Below, in pieces: positions 1 through 7,683 of a stretch of DNA of 10,303 nt; position 1 is the first letter of the stretch; the number at the start of each line of letters is the position of its first letter. The stretch is taken from the NCBI GenBank assembly GCA_016649795.1, contig JAENWZ010000061.1, positions 1 to 10,303 of the forward strand, written 5' to 3'. The notes below the pieces were generated by a model. It saw nothing but the letters and a program-made list of their open reading frames with translations. It was not told the origin of the DNA and ran no database searches. Origin of the DNA: Proteiniphilum sp. GTDB taxonomy: Bacteria; Bacteroidota; Bacteroidia; Bacteroidales; Dysgonomonadaceae. The translations under genes were made by a program, and so were the position numbers.

Positions 1-1245
1 CAATGGTTGGGAGGAAGGACACAAGAAGGAGAGTGGGTAGTGGGGGGCTTATTCAAATCCCTGTCAGAAGAAGCTGTGAAGAAAGGGTATGCCTTGTTGC
101 CCGCTTTAAAAAGAGGACAAAAGTATCACCCATTTGGCTGGTTTAATTGGTTTATACATGGAATACCACTAAATCCTTTCGCCATTGATTTGTTTCTGGA
201 TGAAAAGATGGAGCAAGCAAGTATCGATGTTCTGTTGCATACGCAATTTTTGGATGTCACTGTCGAAGACAACAACATTACTCACGTTATTTTTCATAAT
301 CGTGGTGGGATTCAGGCAATAAAGACGAATGCGGTAATTGATGCAACCGGCAATGCAGAAGTGGCTGTAAAAAGCAATTGCCAAACCATTAAGGGCAGGA
401 AGGAAGACGGTAAAATGACTCCCGCATCACTGATATTTCATGTTTACAATGTGGACCAGGAAGCTTTGACAAATTATATTGAAAAAGAAAAAGATCCAAA
501 GCTAAGAAGGTTAGTCAATAAATTGAGAAAAACCGGAGAATGGGATTTTCTATATGATATTTTTATAGCTACCCGACTGGTCGAAAAGGGAGAATTTTAT
601 ATTAATACTAATCGATTGACAGGAGTAGATGGGACAGATGGTTATTCTATCTCTGAAGGAATGAGGCGGGGCCGTAAGGAAATCCACAAACTGATGCAAG
701 TTTTTAAGAAGTACATCCCGGGATTTGAAAATGCACGGATAAAAACCATTGCCCCACAAATGGGCGTTCGGGAAACCCGAAGGATTATCGGTGATTTTAT
801 GTTGACCGTTGACGATTTGGCTCAGGACAAGGAATTCAACGATTGCATCGGGTTTAGCATGTACGGATGGGATCTTCCGGATCCGGATAAGCCTAGCATA
901 CAGCCTTTTGCCGATGATGAAATCACAGGCTATAAACATAAAATTAAGAAGGGGTTAAGTACTCCTTTGCCGTTTCGGATCATGATACCCCGCCCGGTAC
1001 GAAATCTCATCTGTCCGGGAAGGGCGGTGAGTGTTGAAGGACAAGTCTTAGGTCCCGTCCGGGTGATGGCTCCTTGTATGGCTATGGGCGAAGCAGCAGG
1101 AATGGCTACAGAACAGGTGATTAAAAAAAACATCTCATTTTCTGAGATAGATATTGAAGAACTTCGAGAAAAGTTAAAAAAAGCTGGGGCGATTGTGGAT
1201 AAAGAACAATTGCCGGTTATTCATCCAAGGGTTGATCAAGTATGA
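1..1245 (+). CDS. FAD-dependent oxidoreductase, 5' end cut by the window edge
   Basis: The frame is open through base 1 (first codons Q-W-L-G-G-R-T-Q), so the gene begins outside the window. The TTG at 7 is not a real start. The missing part should hold the N-terminal dinucleotide-binding GxGxxG fold, roughly 50-60 residues by family expectation. The visible part has the family marks: IDATGNAEV (bases 337-363), the FAD-domain segment ending in the first half; VRETRRIIGDF around 766-798; and a C-terminal FAD-contacting block GRAVSVEGQVLGPVRVM followed by MGEAAGMA (about 1018-1105). These match the FAD_oxidored family (PF12831-like). Their substrates are mostly unknown, and members often sit in sugar-catabolism loci. 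The same two blocks recur in the oxidoreductase at 5678-7576, so the two are distant paralogs. Whether this one is exported cannot be seen. It ends with a short acidic/basic helix-like tail. A strong hairpin lies about 70 bp downstream, so it probably closes its transcription unit. Family assignment is firm; substrate is unknown. Confidence 0.88.
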   Translation, partial: QWLGGRTQEGEWVVGGLFKSLSEEAVKKGYALLPALKRGQKYHPFGWFNWFIHGIPLNPFAIDLFLDEKMEQASIDVLLHTQFLDVTVEDNNITHVIFHNRGGIQAIKTNAVIDATGNAEVAVKSNCQTIKGRKEDGKMTPASLIFHVYNVDQEALTNYIEKEKDPKLRRLVNKLRKTGEWDFLYDIFIATRLVEKGEFYINTNRLTGVDGTDGYSISEGMRRGRKEIHKLMQVFKKYIPGFENARIKTIAPQMGVRETRRIIGDFMLTVDDLAQDKEFNDCIGFSMYGWDLPDPDKPSIQPFADDEITGYKHKIKKGLSTPLPFRIMIPRPVRNLICPGRAVSVEGQVLGPVRVMAPCMAMGEAAGMATEQVIKKNISFSEIDIEELREKLKKAGAIVDKEQLPVIHPRVDQV

Positions 1246-1312
1246 ATTCGTCTGGAAATTTTATAAGGAAAGTGTCATAGTCCAAGTCAACTGCATTAAT
1301 TTCTTCAATTGG

Positions 1313-1348
1313 AAAATAATGTCAGTTCAATCTAACTGACATTATTTT
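1313..1348. terminator. Perfect 15-bp inverted repeat, probable bidirectional rho-independent terminator
   Basis: Left arm AAAATAATGTCAGTT (1313-1327) and right arm AACTGACATTATTTT (1334-1348) are exact reverse complements around a 6-base loop, CAATCT. The A-run opening the left arm and the T-run closing the right arm give a U-tract on either strand. It starts 67 bp after the oxidoreductase stop and lies about 180 bp before the sulfatase start. It therefore likely separates two transcription units. Confidence 0.75.
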
Positions 1349-1531
1349 GTTGATTTTAATTATGTCCTTTTTTGTTCTCAGAAAGACATTGAAAAAACAA
1401 TATTCCAAGACTCAAAAGTTCAGCAATAAAATACGATGATCTGCTTGATGAAGATGCTTCGTTAGAATAGATGTGAAGTGTGATTTTATGTGCCCATACA
1501 TTAATTCTAATATATTCAAAAAACAAAAAAA
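1349..1531. other. AT-rich leader before the sulfatase; no gene or clear promoter seen
   Basis: The whole gap between the oxidoreductase and the sulfatase runs 1246-1531, with the hairpin at 1313-1348 in it. The rest is AT-rich and contains no open frame with family features. Because of the terminator upstream, a promoter for the sulfatase should lie here. I find no good match to the Bacteroidota -7 consensus TAnnTTTG. An A-rich tract (AAAAAACAAAAAAA) sits directly before the ATG at 1532, a common translation-initiation context in this phylum. Confidence 0.4.
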
Positions 1532-2968
1532 ATGAAACGAACACGATTCAGCGGGTTTTTAACTTTACTTCTGCCGATTGCTTGTTCATGTACAAAGCAA
1601 ACCGGACCTGCAACTGACACCATGACTAACATTATTTTAATTTACGTCGATGATATGGGACATGGTGATCTGTCGCTTACCGGAGCCACGGGATACAAGA
1701 CACCTCATATCGACAGGATGGCTAATGAAGGTCTCCTCTTCACGCATTATTATTCACCGCAGGCTGTCTCCAGCGCTTCGCGTGCCGGCCTGCTCACGGG
1801 CTGTTACCCCAACAGGGTAGGTTTCTCCGGAGCATTGGGACCCCATTCACCGGTTGGCATCGCTGAGGAGGAGGAGACGTTGGCCGAGATGCTCAAGAAG
1901 CAGGGATACAGCACCGCCATCTTTGGTAAATGGCACCTGGGAGTGCATACCCGGTTTCTCCCCACCAACCATGGATTTGATCTGTTCAGCGGTATCCCCT
2001 ACTCCAACGATATGTGGCCTCTGCACCCCACGGGGAGCTATCCTCCCCTACCTCTCTTCGAGAATGAGGAGATCGTAAACAGAGCACTTACTCCTGAGGA
2101 TCAGGCACAGTTTACGACAACCTTCACCCGGCGGACCATTGAATTTATCAAACAAAACCGGAAGAATCCATTCTTCATCTATCTGGCACACCCCATGCCT
2201 CATGTTCCTCTCTATGTATCCGATAAGTTCAAAGGTAAATCAGCCCAGGGACGTTATGGTGACGTGATGATGGAGATAGACTGGAGTGTAGGTGAGATAC
2301 TGAAGACCCTCAAAGAGACGGGGATGGAAGAGAACACACTGGTGATCTTCACCTCCGATAATGGTCCCTGGATCAATTACGGCAACCATGCAGGAAGTAC
2401 CGGTGGTTTTCGCGAAGGTAAAGGGAGCACCTTCGAGGGAGGTCAACGTGTGCCTTGCATCATGCTATGGAAGGGAGTGATTCCCGAAGGTAGTGTCTCC
2501 AACAGTCTTGTAGCAGCGATGGATATCCTCCCTACCCTGGCGGAGATCACGGGAGCACCTTTACCCAATAAAAAGATTGACGGTGTAAGCCTCTTACCTA
2601 TCCTCAGAGGGGAGCTGGAGGCGAGACCGAGGGAGACTTTCTATTACTACTACCGGCGGAATAGTCTGGAGGCAGTGAGACATGGCGACTGGAAGCTGCT
2701 CTTCCCTCATCCGGGACGCACCTACGAAGGATTCCAGCCGGGTAAAGAGGGGATGCCCGGGACAGTAAATGAAAATTTCGCGATAGAGGGAGCACTCTAT
2801 GATCTACGTCGCGACCCGGGTGAACGATATGATGTGAGTGAATCCTATCCTAAAATTGTGCAATCACTAGAAAAAATTGCAAATGAAGCCAGGCAAGACC
2901 TGGGTGATGATCTTTTGAATATAGAGGGTGAAAACCGCAGAGAAGCGGGCAGAATCTCAGCAAAATAA
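1532..2968 (+). CDS. Serine-type sulfatase lipoprotein, arylsulfatase A/GALNS-like (S1 family)
   Basis: It is a 478-residue alkaline-phosphatase-fold sulfatase that hydrolyses sulfate esters, probably from a glycan. Visible active-site residues are D40-D41 (calcium), the formylglycine motif S80-S-A-S-R84 (bases 1769-1783), K133 and H135 in GKWHLG, H224 in the HPMPH segment, D276-N277 in SDNG, and K297 in GKGSTFEGG. GIPYSND at 154-160 resembles the same region of human ARSA. The maturation residue is serine, so a radical-SAM anSME-type enzyme elsewhere in the genome must convert it. The usual proline of C/S-x-P-S-R is alanine, a variant known in some S1 sulfatases. The N-terminus (hydrophobic residues 8-17, then C18-S-C20) is a lipoprotein signal. 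The box is imperfect, so C18 or C20 could be the lipidated residue. The alternative ATG at 1622 would remove the signal, so 1532 is preferred. Length is normal for the family. Much of the gene is visibly more G+C-rich than its flanks. The substrate cannot be read from sequence. Confidence 0.93.
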   Translation: MKRTRFSGFLTLLLPIACSCTKQTGPATDTMTNIILIYVDDMGHGDLSLTGATGYKTPHIDRMANEGLLFTHYYSPQAVSSASRAGLLTGCYPNRVGFSGALGPHSPVGIAEEEETLAEMLKKQGYSTAIFGKWHLGVHTRFLPTNHGFDLFSGIPYSNDMWPLHPTGSYPPLPLFENEEIVNRALTPEDQAQFTTTFTRRTIEFIKQNRKNPFFIYLAHPMPHVPLYVSDKFKGKSAQGRYGDVMMEIDWSVGEILKTLKETGMEENTLVIFTSDNGPWINYGNHAGSTGGFREGKGSTFEGGQRVPCIMLWKGVIPEGSVSNSLVAAMDILPTLAEITGAPLPNKKIDGVSLLPILRGELEARPRETFYYYYRRNSLEAVRHGDWKLLFPHPGRTYEGFQPGKEGMPGTVNENFAIEGALYDLRRDPGERYDVSESYPKIVQSLEKIANEARQDLGDDLLNIEGENRREAGRISAK

Positions 2969-3064
2969 AAAACAGCTGCTTCACCTGAACTTCCATGTGT
3001 AAATGATGATGGACAAATTGTTACACCTCATAATGCAAGAATTGATTAAGTTAAATAGTCAAAA

Positions 3065-3094
3065 ACTCACTTGAGCTCATAACTACATGTGAGT
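3065..3094. promoter_or_regulatory. Weak stem-loop between the sulfatase and the lipoprotein gene
   Basis: ACTCAC (3065-3070) pairs with GTGAGT (3089-3094) around an 18-base loop that itself contains the palindrome TGAGCTCA (3072-3079). TGATTTTAT follows, a poor U-tract. It could be a weak terminator or attenuator after the sulfatase, or part of a regulator site for the next gene. The six-pair stem is short and the reading is tentative. The remainder of the 184-bp gap 2969-3152 shows no gene and no convincing promoter. Confidence 0.3.
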
Positions 3095-3152
3095 GATTTT
3101 ATCTATTTATAAGAAACAGTTTCGAATTCAATAAAATTTACATATTAGGACC

Positions 3153-5636
3153 ATGAGCATAATAAATAATATCAGTAGATCAATAATTCTATTTTGTACA
3201 TTATTTCTCTTCTGTTCCTGTATTGACCACAAAAATGAAGACGGTAAGCGGCGTCAGGTAAGTGGTATCTATCCCCATTTGGCTTATTATAATTATGAGG
3301 GAGAGTGCGGAACCGGAGCCGTTGTCCCCTGGGCAGACAGATTGTGGGTAATCACCTACGGACCACATCTTCCTTTCGGCTCGTCCGATAAACTATATGA
3401 AATTACATCGGACTTGGAACAGATAGTCCGCCCGGAAAGCATCGGTGGGACACCGGCCAACCGAATGATTCACAAGGAGAGCAATCAGCTATTCATTGGC
3501 CCTTATGCGATCGATGATCAAAGAAATGTGAGGGTTATCCCTTACGAAGATATGCCCGGTCGTCACACGGGTAATGCCCGTCATCTCTTTGATCCTGCCG
3601 GGAAAATTTACTTCGGTACGATGGAAGAAGGTTTTTACGAAGTAGATGTAAACAATCTGGAGCCAGGTCTGCTTTACGAAGACGGGAATGTGAGTCGCAA
3701 GGCAGGAGAGATGGCCCAGGAGGCAGGACTTTTACCGGGAGCCCACGGTAAAGGACTCTACTCAGGTCAGGGAGTGATGGTCTATTCCAACAACGGAGAG
3801 ACCGGAGAGGCAGCCCTCAGGCAATTCGATATTGAGGCGGGTGGTCTCTTTGAATGGGATGGCATGGAGTGGAGGCTTATACGTCGCAATCAGTTTGTTG
3901 AGGTTACAGGCCCCGGAGGAATACATGGTAATTCGAACCCCGACACCGACCCGATATGGGCTACCGGGTGGGATCATAAATCTGTTTTGCTGACGGTGCG
4001 AAACCCAGTAACAGGATGGGCCTTTTTCAGGTTGCCAAAAGCAAGTCACAGTTACGACGGGGCTCACGGATGGAATACAGAGTGGCCCAGGATCAGAAAC
4101 ATTGGTGCCGGGGAGAATCCTGATTACCTGATGACAATGCACGGCATGTTCTGGCGATTTCCCCAATCATTTACGGCCGGTCATTCATCCGGCATCCGAC
4201 CGCGATCGGCTTATCTGAAAGTAATTGGTGATTTTACCAGGTGGAACGATCAATTGGTGTTCGGGTGTGATGACTCTGCAAACAGAGAATTTCTGAATAA
4301 GCGCAAACACAAAGGAGGGATTGAGGGTCCCGGCCAGTCAAATTCCAACCTGTGGTTCACATCTCTTGATAAGCCCGATCAACTGGGAACAACAACAGCC
4401 TCGGGTTCCGTTTGGTTGAACGATGAGGTACAAGCCGGAGAGCATTCCGAACCTTTTCTTTTTGCCGGTTGGCCTAACCGGGGAGCATGGATTCAAAATG
4501 GAGGGGAGAATCAGGCTGAGTTTGTTTTTGAAGTAGATAAGAACGGAACACAGAACTGGCGTAAGTTGGAAACTGTTTCACTCGCTGCAGGAGAAAGCAG
4601 TTTCGTTGAATTTGACCAACGTGAACCGGGTGAATGGATCAGGGTGAAAGCAATTGCACCATCTGTTGCCACTGTCAGCTTCAATTACTCCGGAGATGAG
4701 AAACGCCCTGCCTCTGCGTCACCGCTGTTTAAAGGGATCGCAAAAGTAACCCACAAGAAAACGCTGGGAGGTCTTCTGTATGGACTGGGCGATAACCGAC
4801 GTGCCCTGGGTGTCTCAGCCCTCACTTTTGAGGATGGAAAAGCAATCGAAAACGGATACTACGAGTTAGATAGCCAGTTGAACCTGATAAAAAAGGAGGA
4901 TCCGGAAACCGATGCTTTCATCAAAGAGAAATTCGCAATCCCTGAAAAAGTAATCGATGTGGAAGAATCATCGGTCCTGATTGTCGACGACAAAAACCGC
5001 AGGTGGAGACTGCCGTTGGGTGCCCAAGAGTATAAACAGCTTACAGATGCCGCACAACTACGCATTTGTCGTGAGGTGGCCACCGAAAGAGATCTGTTTC
5101 ATTCTTGCGGCACTTTTTATGAATTACCTGCTGAAAACGCAGATGGTTTCGCCAAGATCAGACCCATATCATCCCATGACTTCAGGATTCACGATTATGC
5201 CTCATACAGAGGGCTGCTGGTGATGACTGGTATTGAGCCAAAAACGAAGGAGGGAGAACATATTGTACTCTCGGACGACGGGCAGGCAGCCCTGTGGGTA
5301 GGTGTGATTGACGATTTATGGGAACTGGGCAAACCTGTGGGACATGGTGGTCCCTGGAAAAATAGCGTCGTGAAGGCTGGTGAGGTTTCAGACCCATACC
5401 TGATTGGCTTTTACGACGATAGAAGCCTGGAAATCTCGCACGATGCGAAGGAAGCAGTTACATTCATCATTGAAACTGAACCCATTGGTCACGCTCCCTG
5501 GATGCTTTACAAAAAAGTGTCTGTTAATCCCGGAGAAACATTTCGTTTTCAATTTCCAGAAAATTTTCAAGCTCGCTGGATACGCTTTTCAGTTGATAAT
5601 GACTGTATAGCTACCACCTGGTTAGAGTACAAATAA
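3153..5636 (+). CDS. Large exported lipoprotein of unknown function with an internal duplication
   Basis: It has 827 residues and I do not recognise an enzyme family. The N-terminus (hydrophobic 9-22, then C23) is a lipoprotein signal peptide. The residues after C23 (I-D-H-K-N-E-D) are charged and could help surface export, as in other Bacteroidota lipoproteins. Residues about 35-240 are rich in short strands with GxxY/GxxW turns (LWVITYG, LFIGPY, KIYFGT, VMVYSN), suggesting a beta-propeller-like or all-beta fold. The rest contains two diverged copies of one module, about 291-511 and 618-826. Both run FRLP/WRLP, HGMFWRFP/CGTFYELP, VQAGEHSEPFL/VKAGEVSDPYL, then W, VS, GE, WIR and AT at equal spacing. 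The repeat suggests two halves of one propeller or two sandwich domains. It follows the sulfatase by 184 bp, and the next oxidoreductase begins only 41 bp after its stop, so those two are probably co-transcribed. The ATG at 3153 is supported by the signal peptide. A role in recognising or processing a glycan is a guess from context. Confidence 0.85.
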   Translation: MSIINNISRSIILFCTLFLFCSCIDHKNEDGKRRQVSGIYPHLAYYNYEGECGTGAVVPWADRLWVITYGPHLPFGSSDKLYEITSDLEQIVRPESIGGTPANRMIHKESNQLFIGPYAIDDQRNVRVIPYEDMPGRHTGNARHLFDPAGKIYFGTMEEGFYEVDVNNLEPGLLYEDGNVSRKAGEMAQEAGLLPGAHGKGLYSGQGVMVYSNNGETGEAALRQFDIEAGGLFEWDGMEWRLIRRNQFVEVTGPGGIHGNSNPDTDPIWATGWDHKSVLLTVRNPVTGWAFFRLPKASHSYDGAHGWNTEWPRIRNIGAGENPDYLMTMHGMFWRFPQSFTAGHSSGIRPRSAYLKVIGDFTRWNDQLVFGCDDSANREFLNKRKHKGGIEGPGQSNSNLWFTSLDKPDQLGTTTASGSVWLNDEVQAGEHSEPFLFAGWPNRGAWIQNGGENQAEFVFEVDKNGTQNWRKLETVSLAAGESSFVEFDQREPGEWIRVKAIAPSVATVSFNYSGDEKRPASASPLFKGIAKVTHKKTLGGLLYGLGDNRRALGVSALTFEDGKAIENGYYELDSQLNLIKKEDPETDAFIKEKFAIPEKVIDVEESSVLIVDDKNRRWRLPLGAQEYKQLTDAAQLRICREVATERDLFHSCGTFYELPAENADGFAKIRPISSHDFRIHDYASYRGLLVMTGIEPKTKEGEHIVLSDDGQAALWVGVIDDLWELGKPVGHGGPWKNSVVKAGEVSDPYLIGFYDDRSLEISHDAKEAVTFIIETEPIGHAPWMLYKKVSVNPGETFRFQFPENFQARWIRFSVDNDCIATTWLEYK

Positions 5637-5677
5637 TCCGACAAGGTATGACGTTCATGGTTAAAATTGATGATCGT

Positions 5678-7576
5678 ATGAAACAGAAATCTGTAGAAGT
5701 TATCTTATTGCTATCTTTATCTTTCTTTGTTGTGCAATCAAATGCTCAATCAATATTTATAGAAGCGGAAAGTTTTCAATACAAAGGCGGATGGGTTGTA
5801 GATCAACAATTTATGGATCTGATGGGATCACCCTATCTGATGGCACATGGCCTGGGTACTCCGGTGAGTGATGCAACAACAACAGTTAATTTCACGAAAT
5901 TGGGAGAATATACCGTATTTGTCAGAACCTACGACTGGACATCTCCATGGACTTCAGATGAAGGTCCTGGAAAGTTCCAATTAACCATCAACGACAGGCC
6001 ATTGAATACCAAAGTATTGGGCACAAAAAGTGATGCCTGGGAGTGGCAGGAAGTAGGGAAAATAAACATAAATCAAATGAGTGTCAAAATAGGATTGCGT
6101 GATCTTACAGGGTTCAACGGCCGTTGTGATGCCATCTATTTTACCATGGATAACCTCCCTCCTCCCAATGAGATGGAATCATTGGATGCATTCAGAAAAG
6201 AGAAACTCGGGTTACCGAAAACCACACCTGAAGCAGGTAAGTTTGATTTTGTTATAGTCGGAGGAGGCGTTGCCGGCATAACAGCTGCAATCACCGCTGC
6301 TCGAATGGGTTTAAAAGTTGCCTTAGTTCAGGACAGACCTGTTTTAGGGGGTAACAATAGTTCTGAAGTGAGAGTTCATCTGGGAGGTAGAACAAATGTT
6401 GATCCTTACCCCAAGCTGGGAGACGTTGTCAACGAAATTGCTCCTCTCAAAGGAGGTAACGCCCAGCCTGGAGATTATTACGAAGATGAGAAGAAGCTTG
6501 AAATGGTCAATGCTGAAAGTAACATTAGCCTGTTTTTAAAATTCAGAGCTTTCAAAGTTGAAAAAGATGGCACAAATATCCAAAAGGTTATCGCCAGGAA
6601 TATTGAAACAGCCGATGAATTGAGCTTTTCGGCACCTCTATTTGCAGATTGTACAGGAGATGCGACAATAGGTTATCTGGCCGGAGCTGATTTTGCGATG
6701 GGTAGAGAAAGTAATGCAAAGTTCAATGAAACAACGGCACCGGAGACGTCGGATAAAATGACGATGGGCTCATCCGTCCAGTGGTACTCTAAAGATGGAG
6801 GAAAAGAATTTCTATTCCCCAAATTTAGTTATGGGTTGGTTTTTAACGAAAAGAATGTACAAAAAGTTACCATGGGAGAATGGACTTGGGAGACAGGTAT
6901 GAATTTTGATCAAATATCCGACTTCGAAAGAATCAGGGACTATGGTATGCTCGTGGTATACTCTAACTGGTCATATCTGAAAAACAAAAGTTCATACAAA
7001 GAGGAATACAAAAACAGGTGCCTGGAATGGGTTGCCTATATTGCCGGAAAAAGAGAGTCTCGCAGATTGCTTGGAGATCTGATCCTGACAGAGAAGGATA
7101 TTACTGACTTCGTAATTTATCCCGATGCATCTGCTCCAACAACATGGACCATAGATCTTCATTATCCTGATCCAAAGAATTCGGAACATTTTCCGGATGC
7201 GGAATTTAAATCAATCGCCGTTCATAAACCCATTCATCCCTATCCTATCCCCTATCGTTGTTTTTATTCCCGAAATGTGGATAATCTTTTCATGGCAGGC
7301 AGAAATATAAGTGTGTCCCACGTAGCGTTAGGAACCGTGAGGGTTATGCGTACGACGGGGATGATGGGAGAAGTAGTAGGAATGGCTGCTTCCCTGGCTG
7401 CAAAAAAAAACACAAATCCCCGTGGTGTTTATCAAAATCATTTGGATCAGTTACAAAAACTGATGTCACTTGGGGCAGGCAAGCATAAGATTGGAAACCT
7501 GCAAAATTACAATCAAGGAGGAACACTGGGTCCCAAAAAGATAGATATTCAGATTCCACCCTATGATAAAGAATAA
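5678..7576 (+). CDS. Exported FAD-dependent oxidoreductase with N-terminal carbohydrate-binding-like domain
   Basis: I start it at the ATG at 5678, giving 632 residues. From there the protein opens with a clean Sec signal, MKQKSVEVILLLSLSFFVVQ, then SNA and a likely cut before Q. Starts at 5648 or 5657 would put an acidic stretch ahead of the signal. Residues about 25-158 form a beta-sandwich beginning IEAESF, like the golvesin/xanthan-lyase-type sugar-binding domain, which explains why relatives are often mislabelled xanthan lyase. The flavoprotein domain starts at VIVGGGVAGITAA (192-204), the FAD-binding dinucleotide fold. It has GDATIGYLAGA (327-337), KRESRRLLGD (458-467) and the C-terminal block GRNISVSHVALGTVRVM then MGEVVGMA. 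This is the FAD_oxidored family, with unknown substrate. The signal is Sec-type with no twin arginine, so FAD would have to be loaded outside the cytoplasm. It closely follows the 827-residue lipoprotein gene (41-bp gap), suggesting an operon. An oxidation of a sugar or glycoside in the periplasm is inferred, not shown. Confidence 0.9.
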   Translation: MKQKSVEVILLLSLSFFVVQSNAQSIFIEAESFQYKGGWVVDQQFMDLMGSPYLMAHGLGTPVSDATTTVNFTKLGEYTVFVRTYDWTSPWTSDEGPGKFQLTINDRPLNTKVLGTKSDAWEWQEVGKININQMSVKIGLRDLTGFNGRCDAIYFTMDNLPPPNEMESLDAFRKEKLGLPKTTPEAGKFDFVIVGGGVAGITAAITAARMGLKVALVQDRPVLGGNNSSEVRVHLGGRTNVDPYPKLGDVVNEIAPLKGGNAQPGDYYEDEKKLEMVNAESNISLFLKFRAFKVEKDGTNIQKVIARNIETADELSFSAPLFADCTGDATIGYLAGADFAMGRESNAKFNETTAPETSDKMTMGSSVQWYSKDGGKEFLFPKFSYGLVFNEKNVQKVTMGEWTWETGMNFDQISDFERIRDYGMLVVYSNWSYLKNKSSYKEEYKNRCLEWVAYIAGKRESRRLLGDLILTEKDITDFVIYPDASAPTTWTIDLHYPDPKNSEHFPDAEFKSIAVHKPIHPYPIPYRCFYSRNVDNLFMAGRNISVSHVALGTVRVMRTTGMMGEVVGMAASLAAKKNTNPRGVYQNHLDQLQKLMSLGAGKHKIGNLQNYNQGGTLGPKKIDIQIPPYDKE

Positions 7577-7683
7577 ATTAATCGTAATCGTTGTTTTTTC
7601 TTTGTTGTTAGGTTAATTGAATTATCAACACATCCAGACGTATATAAGACCAATCTCACTATAAACATTTTAAAAAGTATCAA

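Noticed and set aside
1393..1470. 25-codon plus-strand frame ending in K-Y-D-D-L-L-D-E-D-A-S-L-E, resembling the tail of a degraded gene
   Set aside because: It has no start codon of its own, is preceded directly by an in-frame stop, and is too short to assign to any family.
1356..1544. 62-codon minus-strand frame in the gap before the sulfatase
   Set aside because: It is low-complexity hydrophobic and Ser-rich translation of AT-rich DNA, overlaps the sulfatase start and has no promoter or family features. It is more likely chance than a gene.
3762..4166. 134-codon minus-strand frame inside the lipoprotein gene
   Set aside because: It is antisense to a continuous 827-codon reading frame that has a signal peptide and internal domain repeats; no supporting motif was seen.
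5648..5677. Upstream ATGs at 5648 and 5657 as starts of the exported oxidoreductase
   Set aside because: They add a segment with two aspartates before the signal peptide, while the ATG at 5678 gives a standard K-containing n-region, hydrophobic core and SNA cleavage site. The AAGG before 5648 is too close to act as a ribosome site.
7577..7683. T-rich tract (ttgttttttctttgttgtt) as a terminator before the transporter
   Set aside because: No stem of useful length precedes the T-run, so intrinsic termination is not supported.
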